Positions 7,143 through 11,763 of a stretch of 11,763 nucleotides of DNA are shown one piece after another (positions within the stretch are counted from its first letter, which is position 1; the number at the start of each line of letters is the position of its first letter). The notes below the pieces were generated by a model that was not told the DNA's origin, searched no databases, and saw nothing but the letters and a program-made list of their open reading frames with translations. Origin of the DNA: JANXZO01 sp964355115. Lineage in GTDB: Bacteria; Bacteroidota; Bacteroidia; Bacteroidales; FEN-979. The position numbers were made by a program, and so were the translations under genes. The stretch lies in contig CAYHCQ010000110.1 in assembly GCA_964355115.1 (NCBI GenBank), positions 1 through 11,763 on the forward strand, in the 5' to 3' direction.

Positions 7143-7550
7143 TTAACCTGTTACTTGAATTTTGCTTGTTGTAGTAAAGTAACTATTGTCACTGGCCCGT
7201 GTTCCTGTAAATTTAAAAGACCAAAAACCTATGGTCGCCGGAAAATTATCTGGAAGTTCAGTTTTCACATATTGTGAAAGTATGGATCCGTCGCCTGTAT
7301 ATTCATATTTCAGACTAGACGGAGAGGTTACTGTGAGGGTGCTGAGTTTTACAGCTTCAGTCCTATTGTCGAATATGAATCGGACATAGTATGTTCCCCC
7401 CAGATTAAAAGTGTATGCCTCCATTGTAAAAGAAGGTGGATCCTTGACAACAGGATCTGGTTCAGTGGTTTTCTTTTTACATCCTGAGAATAAGCAGAGG
7501 ACACACAAGAGGAAAACGCCGATAATAAGGTTGTTTGGTTTTGTTTTCAT
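7143..7550 (-). CDS. Small predicted lipoprotein of unknown function
   Basis: A 135-residue protein with a lipoprotein signal: positive MKTKPNN, a hydrophobic core LIIGVFLLCVLCL (8-20) and FSGC with the lipidated cysteine at C24. Residues after it are KKKTTEPDP, a short charged and proline-rich tether without a clear surface-export signal of the acidic type. The mature part of about 110 residues is rich in T, S, Y and F with alternating hydrophobics (YYVRFIFDN, SLKYEYTG, FWSFKFTG), suggesting a small beta-sandwich, perhaps Ig-like. I recognise no family. It lies downstream of a LytTR regulator gene, separated from it by 122 bp that hold a 12-bp direct repeat and a possible promoter, so it may be that regulator's target. 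A sensor-accessory or outer-membrane binding role is speculation. Confidence 0.72.
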   Translation of the reverse strand: MKTKPNNLIIGVFLLCVLCLFSGCKKKTTEPDPVVKDPPSFTMEAYTFNLGGTYYVRFIFDNRTEAVKLSTLTVTSPSSLKYEYTGDGSILSQYVKTELPDNFPATIGFWSFKFTGTRASDNSYFTTTSKIQVTG

Positions 7551-7568
7551 GGCTTCTGGTTTTTATTC

Positions 7569-7596
7569 TAAAGATAATCCGGAAGCATGACCCAAA
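7569..7596 (-). promoter_or_regulatory. Possible promoter of the lipoprotein gene
   Basis: The minus strand has TTTG (7596-7593), a 16-bp gap, then TATCTTTA (7576-7569), which matches TAnnTTTG at 7 of 8 positions. The leader to the ATG at 7550 would be short. The spacing is like that of the rplS promoter. The 12-bp direct repeat lies 30-63 bp further upstream, where an activator could sit. Confidence 0.35.
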
Positions 7597-7626
7597 GCAA
7601 TAGAAATGATGCGTTGCCGCTATTCC

Positions 7627-7659
7627 TTTATTATTTGCCTGGTAGTTTTTATTATTTGC
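7627..7659 (-). promoter_or_regulatory. Candidate LytTR operator: 12-bp direct repeat, 21-bp period
   Basis: The minus strand carries GCAAATAATAAA at 7659-7648 and again, identically, at 7638-7627, with 9 bp between copies. The 21-bp period equals two helical turns, so both copies face the same side of the DNA. LytTR-domain regulators such as AgrA bind two direct half-sites about 21-22 bp apart. The repeat lies just after the LytTR regulator gene and upstream of the lipoprotein gene. I found no further exact copy by eye in the window. Assignment to this regulator is inference. Confidence 0.5.
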
Positions 7660-7672
7660 AAATATGTTATGG

Positions 7673-8419
7673 TTAATGGGAGGCCAGGATTTTCAGAAAA
7701 AATTCTTTTCGGCGTGATGAAACGGGGACTTTTTCTTTGTTCTTCATAATCGCATAACCGCCAAGCCCTTTAAGATAGCTATCAACGTATGCCAGGTTGA
7801 TGATATGAGACTGGTGAATGCGGAAAAACCCGAAAGGATTAAGCAACTCATCGAACTCCTTCAGGGTTTTCGCGACAATGATTTTTTCGCGGCTCAAAAA
7901 ATAAATCTTCGTATAGTTTTCATCGGCTTCGCAACGGATAATGTCCTCTGTGTTAATTACATATATATTGGTGGCGGTGTTTAGGACGATTTTTCTCGGA
8001 GGGTGATTTGGCTCTCCGGTATTCTCGGCATATGCCTTAAGTTTGAGAATCAAATCCTCTTTCTTTGATTTTACCGCTTTATCGATTGCTGCCTGAAGCT
8101 CACCAGGTTTTAGCGGCTTCAGCAGGTAATCCAGGGCACAGAATTTGAACGCCTGTAAAGCATATTGTTCATGCGCAGTGATGAAGATTAACGAGAAGTC
8201 AATTTCCGGGAGTTTGCAGAGAAGATCAAACCCCGACCCGTCAGGCATCTCAACATCCAGGAGTACAAGGTCTGGCTCAAACTTCTGTATGGCAACCAGG
8301 CCGCTGCTTACATCTGCCGCCTCACCGACAACAAGAACATCCTTGCAGTAAAACCCAAGCATATTGATGATGGCTTTACGAGCCTGAATTTCGTCGTCGA
8401 TGACCAGTACTTTAATCAT
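7673..8419 (-). CDS. LytTR-family two-component response regulator
   Basis: A 248-residue regulator. The receiver domain (1-120) has acidic residues D8 and D9, phosphoacceptor D55 in LVLLDVEMP, T81 in FITA and K101 in LLKPL, so all the canonical switch residues are present. A linker leads to a LytTR DNA-binding domain (about 142-245), recognisable by IIRCEADENYTKIYF (160-174), KTLKEF (184-189), FFRIHQSHIINLAYV (198-212) and VPVSSRRKEFF (231-241). It acts in the cytoplasm as a transcription factor, probably phosphorylated by the LytS-type kinase encoded 56 bp upstream on the same strand; this kinase-regulator pairing is standard for the family. The start at 8419 gives MIKVLVIDDE, normal for receivers. 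The likely binding site is the 12-bp direct repeat just downstream of its own gene. Confidence 0.96.
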   Translation of the reverse strand: MIKVLVIDDEIQARKAIINMLGFYCKDVLVVGEAADVSSGLVAIQKFEPDLVLLDVEMPDGSGFDLLCKLPEIDFSLIFITAHEQYALQAFKFCALDYLLKPLKPGELQAAIDKAVKSKKEDLILKLKAYAENTGEPNHPPRKIVLNTATNIYVINTEDIIRCEADENYTKIYFLSREKIIVAKTLKEFDELLNPFGFFRIHQSHIINLAYVDSYLKGLGGYAIMKNKEKVPVSSRRKEFFLKILASH

Positions 8420-8475
8420 GCTTGTCTGTTTTCAAATCGGTTTCCGGCATAAATGTACAAATTATCTCCTTCTGC

Positions 8476-11400
8476 TCAGTGTGGATTTACGTCCATATAT
8501 GGTATTTTGAACCGGATTATGGTGCCGGTCTGGTTCTCTTCTTCATCAGCGCGATCAAGTATTTCCAACTGGATCTCTTTTTTTAGCTTTCTATTTAATA
8601 ACAGGATTCTTTCACGCGTGATTTCCATAGCAAGTGATTTGTGTTTTCTTGCCTTTTCACCAATGTTGTTTTCAGCTGCTTTAAGCCCTATTCCATTGTC
8701 TTTGAGTTCAAAACAGATCAGATCATTATTTAGAACAAACGAGATGTCAAGTTGCCCCATCCCGGTAACGTTCCTGATTCCATGCTCCAAAGCATTCTCG
8801 ATAAATGGCTGTGCCAGCATGGGAGGAATGCCGGTTAACCCAGTGTCAATTTCAGGGTCAATAAACAGCGTATAAGAGAATTTATTTTCGAATCTTAAAG
8901 ATTGTAGCTGAAGGTAAAGTTGGAGAGTTTCAATCTCCTTGTCCAACGGGATAAACTCAAGCCGCGAATTATCGAGAATGAGCCTTATCAGCGCGGCGAA
9001 ACTCGATAAAAATCTACCTGCTTCATCGGTTTTGTGTTCATAAATGTAATTCTGAATGGCAAACAGGGAGTTGAAAATGAAATGTGGATTCATTTGAGAC
9101 CTCAAAAGCTTTTGCTTTAATTCAACGGACCTGTTCTTTGCCTTCAGACGTGCTTCTCTGATCCTGATTATCAGAACGATAACGCATACGAAGGCCATGA
9201 TTTCGATAGTGTAGAACCACCACCGTTGCCAGAAGGGAGGGGTAATAGTAATCTGTATGTTTTGGGATATTTTGGTTTTACCACTTAACATGTCCTTTAA
9301 TCTGACTTCAAAAAGATATTCCCCGGGTGGAACATTGGTGAAAACTGCCTTTCTTGATTGAGCTTTAGCAGTGATCCAGGTTTTGCTGAAATTAAGTAAC
9401 CGATACTCATATTCCGCTTTTTCTGGCATGAGGTTGTCGGGCGAGGCAAAGTTGAAGGAGAAGAAATTCTCATTGTAGTTGAGCCTGATCGTGCGTGTTT
9501 CACAAAGATCACTAATCCTTTCCTTGTCAAAAATCCTGAAGTGGCTTATTACCAGATTGGGCGTATCCCGGGCAACCAGACTGTCGGGATTAAAAATGAC
9601 AAACCCGTCATTTCCACCGAACAAAAATTTACCTGAAGATAACCGGTTGCATGCCTTACTGAAAACAATATCCGGAAATCCACTCCCTGGACTGAAGTTG
9701 ATAAATTCCCGGGTTTTAATGTTGAATTTTGAAATGCCGCTTTTTGTTGATGCCCATATATTGCCTTTCATGTCTTCAAGTATTCCCATGACATCATTTC
9801 CGATCAGCCCATCATCTTTTGACAAATGAATGAAAGACCTGCTTCCAGATATCCTGACGCTAAGTCCACCTCCACCAATCCATAAATTTCCTGCCCGATC
9901 TTCCAGGAGACAGTTTACTTTAGAAGTTTGCAGACTGCCTGAATCTCCGGGATGCTGCTGAAAATTCAAGGAAGCCGGCTGATGGGGGGTATATCGATAT
10001 AGCCCTGAAGTAGTAGTCCCAATCCACAAATTGTTATCTGAATCCAATAATAAACATTCAACAAGCCGCGAAGGATCCGCCGGGATTAAATAGTCCTTGA
10101 GACTTTTTATTACCCGGAAATTATTTCTGTCAAACAATGTAAGCCCGGTTCCGCCCCAGTATCCGATATAGAAATTTCCCAGTGTATCTTCAGCAAAAGC
10201 GTTATACCAGTCGAATTTAAAGGAGGTTCGGTCACACCTGTAGGTCCTGAACCGGTTCTGAAACCGGATGAATTCCTGAAACCCGATTCCTGCCCATAAA
10301 CCGATCCAAAGCCTTCTCTCCCGGTCGATGAACAGAGCGGAAATTTTATCAGATGCCAGAGTCCCGGAGATTGCCGGCAGGCTTCTGTAAGCCGTGAATT
10401 TTTCATCTGATGGATCAAAACGGTTTAATCCTCCTCCCATGGTTCCAATCCAGATCAGGCCATCGGTGTCTTCAACGGAACAGGTTACCTTATCGGACGA
10501 TAAGGAAGACAGTTTCCCAACTTTATGTGTGTAATGTGTCAGGTTGAACGGTTTGCGTGCAAGCCGGTTTAGTCCCCCTTCTGTGGCTATCCATACCGAA
10601 CCGTTCGCATCGATAAACACTTTGTAAACATGGTCACCGGAAAGTGATTTTTTGTCACCGGGGTCATGGTTGTAACTGAAAAGGATTCCTGAAACCGGAT
10701 TATAACTGAGAACTCCATGACCTGTGCCGAACCATAGATTACCCTCGTGGTCTTCAGTTATTGACCATGTGGATGTTGATAACACTTTTCTGAATATTTC
10801 ACGACCTGGATCGAAAAGGTAAACCCCATCGTATCCTGAAACCCAAAAATTATTCCTGGAATCCTCAAAATAGCAGGCCACATCGCGTTCCCTTTTTTTT
10901 GTCGGATCAGATGGAGAATCAGATAAGGTTCTTATTTTTTTTATTGATTTGTCGAACTGGAGAATGCCCATTTCCCTGCCACCGAGCCATAACTTTCCCC
11001 GTTTGTCCTCGTAAATAGTATGGTAATGGTAATATGGCTGTGAAGCTGCAGAATGAGGAAATCTTCTGACTGATTGGGTTTTAAGATCAATTCTGTTAAG
11101 CGTCCCTTCAAAGGTTTCCACCCACATCACAGTATCGCTGTCGGTGAGAATGCTCCTGATATGATTTCCTCCAAGCGAATTTGTGTCAGACGGATTATGA
11201 AAGTAGTGCTGAAAGGAGTTCGACATGCGGTTATACCGGTTCAATCCGTTGGAGGTTCCTACCCAGAGATATCCATATGGGTCCTCGGCAAAGCACTCTA
11301 TAATATCGGATGATATTGAGGTAGAATCGCCGGGAGAAAAGCGAAACACTTCAAACTCATACCCGTCAAATTTATTTAAGCCAGTCAGGGTTCCAAACCA

Positions 11401-11607
11401 GAAATAGCCATACCTGTCCTGATACACAGAGATAACATCGCTATCGGTTAATCCATTCGCGGCAGTAAAACGGTCAAATCTGACTTCAGATTTCACCGTT
11501 TTCTGAGGCAGGTTAAAATCACACTGTGCCAGGCCTTGCCCCTGGATTAAGGAGAAACCTGCAAGAAGAATAATCTGCCAGGTCGATCTGAATATAACCG
11601 GGAGCAT
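8476..11607 (-). CDS. Periplasmic propeller sensor histidine kinase (LytS type)
   Basis: A 1043-residue membrane kinase. A signal peptide (1 to about 28) precedes 14 blade-like repeats of the pattern LWIGT..GLNRF, near 67, 112, 160, 205, 253, 290, 337, 384, 432, 478, 526, 574, 616 and 661, which fits two seven-bladed propellers. A Y_Y_Y domain follows (about 708-790), then one membrane helix (798-815). The cytoplasmic part has a LytS-type phosphoacceptor domain with H842 in MNPHFIFNSL and an ATPase domain with N938 in QPFIENALEHG and DNGIG (970-974). The sensor is like that of hybrid two-component systems that detect glycan fragments, but there is no receiver or AraC domain; the partner regulator is encoded separately. 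The ATG is 18 bp after the trmD stop, so co-transcription with trmD is possible. The ligand is unknown; no polysaccharide-utilisation genes are in the window. Confidence 0.95.
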   Translation of the reverse strand: MLPVIFRSTWQIILLAGFSLIQGQGLAQCDFNLPQKTVKSEVRFDRFTAANGLTDSDVISVYQDRYGYFWFGTLTGLNKFDGYEFEVFRFSPGDSTSISSDIIECFAEDPYGYLWVGTSNGLNRYNRMSNSFQHYFHNPSDTNSLGGNHIRSILTDSDTVMWVETFEGTLNRIDLKTQSVRRFPHSAASQPYYHYHTIYEDKRGKLWLGGREMGILQFDKSIKKIRTLSDSPSDPTKKRERDVACYFEDSRNNFWVSGYDGVYLFDPGREIFRKVLSTSTWSITEDHEGNLWFGTGHGVLSYNPVSGILFSYNHDPGDKKSLSGDHVYKVFIDANGSVWIATEGGLNRLARKPFNLTHYTHKVGKLSSLSSDKVTCSVEDTDGLIWIGTMGGGLNRFDPSDEKFTAYRSLPAISGTLASDKISALFIDRERRLWIGLWAGIGFQEFIRFQNRFRTYRCDRTSFKFDWYNAFAEDTLGNFYIGYWGGTGLTLFDRNNFRVIKSLKDYLIPADPSRLVECLLLDSDNNLWIGTTTSGLYRYTPHQPASLNFQQHPGDSGSLQTSKVNCLLEDRAGNLWIGGGGLSVRISGSRSFIHLSKDDGLIGNDVMGILEDMKGNIWASTKSGISKFNIKTREFINFSPGSGFPDIVFSKACNRLSSGKFLFGGNDGFVIFNPDSLVARDTPNLVISHFRIFDKERISDLCETRTIRLNYNENFFSFNFASPDNLMPEKAEYEYRLLNFSKTWITAKAQSRKAVFTNVPPGEYLFEVRLKDMLSGKTKISQNIQITITPPFWQRWWFYTIEIMAFVCVIVLIIRIREARLKAKNRSVELKQKLLRSQMNPHFIFNSLFAIQNYIYEHKTDEAGRFLSSFAALIRLILDNSRLEFIPLDKEIETLQLYLQLQSLRFENKFSYTLFIDPEIDTGLTGIPPMLAQPFIENALEHGIRNVTGMGQLDISFVLNNDLICFELKDNGIGLKAAENNIGEKARKHKSLAMEITRERILLLNRKLKKEIQLEILDRADEEENQTGTIIRFKIPYMDVNPH

Positions 11608-11625
11608 GACTTGTAAAATTAAACA

Positions 11626-11763
11626 CTATTCCGGCAGGAGCCCGGGACGTCTCAGCTTTGTACGTTCCATCGATTTTTCATGCCGCCACTTAACAATCTC
11701 CTTATCATTTCCCGACAGCAGAACATCAGGGACTTTCATCCCGCGGAACTCTGCCGGACGGGT
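11626..11763 (-). CDS. trmD: tRNA (guanine-37-N1)-methyltransferase, C-terminal fragment
   Basis: The last 45 codons of a minus-strand gene enter from the right edge and end at TAG (11628-11626). The translation begins TRPAEFRGMKVPDVLLSGN and continues with a KWR segment, ERTKLRRPGLL and a final PE. This matches the end of TrmD, whose usual pattern is YTRP..F.G..VP.VLLSG, then W R, and ERT..RRP.LL. TrmD transfers a methyl group from S-adenosylmethionine to G37 of certain tRNAs and prevents frameshifting. The catalytic and knot regions lie outside the window, so completeness cannot be judged. The gene is followed after 18 bp by the sensor kinase rather than by rplS, its usual neighbour. Confidence 0.92.
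   Translation of the reverse strand, partial: TRPAEFRGMKVPDVLLSGNDKEIVKWRHEKSMERTKLRRPGLLPE

Noticed and set aside
11580..11607. Treating the sensor kinase as a lipoprotein (LAQC at residues 26-29)
   Set aside because: Glutamine before the cysteine does not fit a lipobox. A type I signal peptide and the later membrane helix explain the topology better.

Overview
The window looks like chromosomal DNA from a member of the Bacteroidota, probably a Bacteroidales-like or environmental lineage. The signs are promoter boxes of the TAnnTTTG type upstream of a tRNA, uvrA and rplS; start codons without clear GGAGG ribosome sites; a periplasmic two-component-propeller sensor kinase; an AT-rich heptamer array; and a UvrA whose N-terminal zinc finger has the reduced form I associate with this phylum. 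Species cannot be fixed from the sequence.

Left part (1-5545), all on the minus strand: the 5' portion of a tRNA-Met (its 3' end lies outside the window), a GT-B type glycosyltransferase, a Sad/YneI-like succinate-semialdehyde dehydrogenase, and the DNA-repair ATPase uvrA. Nine 7-bp repeats (ATCAATT) run from inside the last codons of uvrA to 11 bp before the dehydrogenase start codon.

Middle (5546-6662): a divergent intergenic region, then on the plus strand an ECF-type sigma factor and a small basic protein, closed by a strong A-stem-T hairpin that can terminate transcription from both sides.

Right part (6663-11763), all on the minus strand and read right to left: the last 45 codons of trmD, an 18-bp gap, a 1043-residue sensor kinase (14 propeller-blade motifs, Y_Y_Y domain, one membrane helix, LytS-type kinase), a LytTR response regulator, a small lipoprotein, and rplS (ribosomal protein L19). 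In many bacteria trmD and rplS are direct neighbours, so here a sensor/regulator/lipoprotein cassette separates a classic translation gene pair. Hand-counted samples suggest the cassette is more AT-rich than trmD, rplS, uvrA and the dehydrogenase.

The most interesting signal is a perfect 12-bp direct repeat (GCAAATAATAAA on the minus strand) with a 21-bp period, between the LytTR regulator gene and the lipoprotein gene. Two direct half-sites two helical turns apart are the geometry LytTR regulators such as AgrA use. The working hypothesis is that the kinase senses an extracellular, possibly glycan, ligand and phosphorylates the regulator, which binds this repeat to control the adjacent lipoprotein gene.
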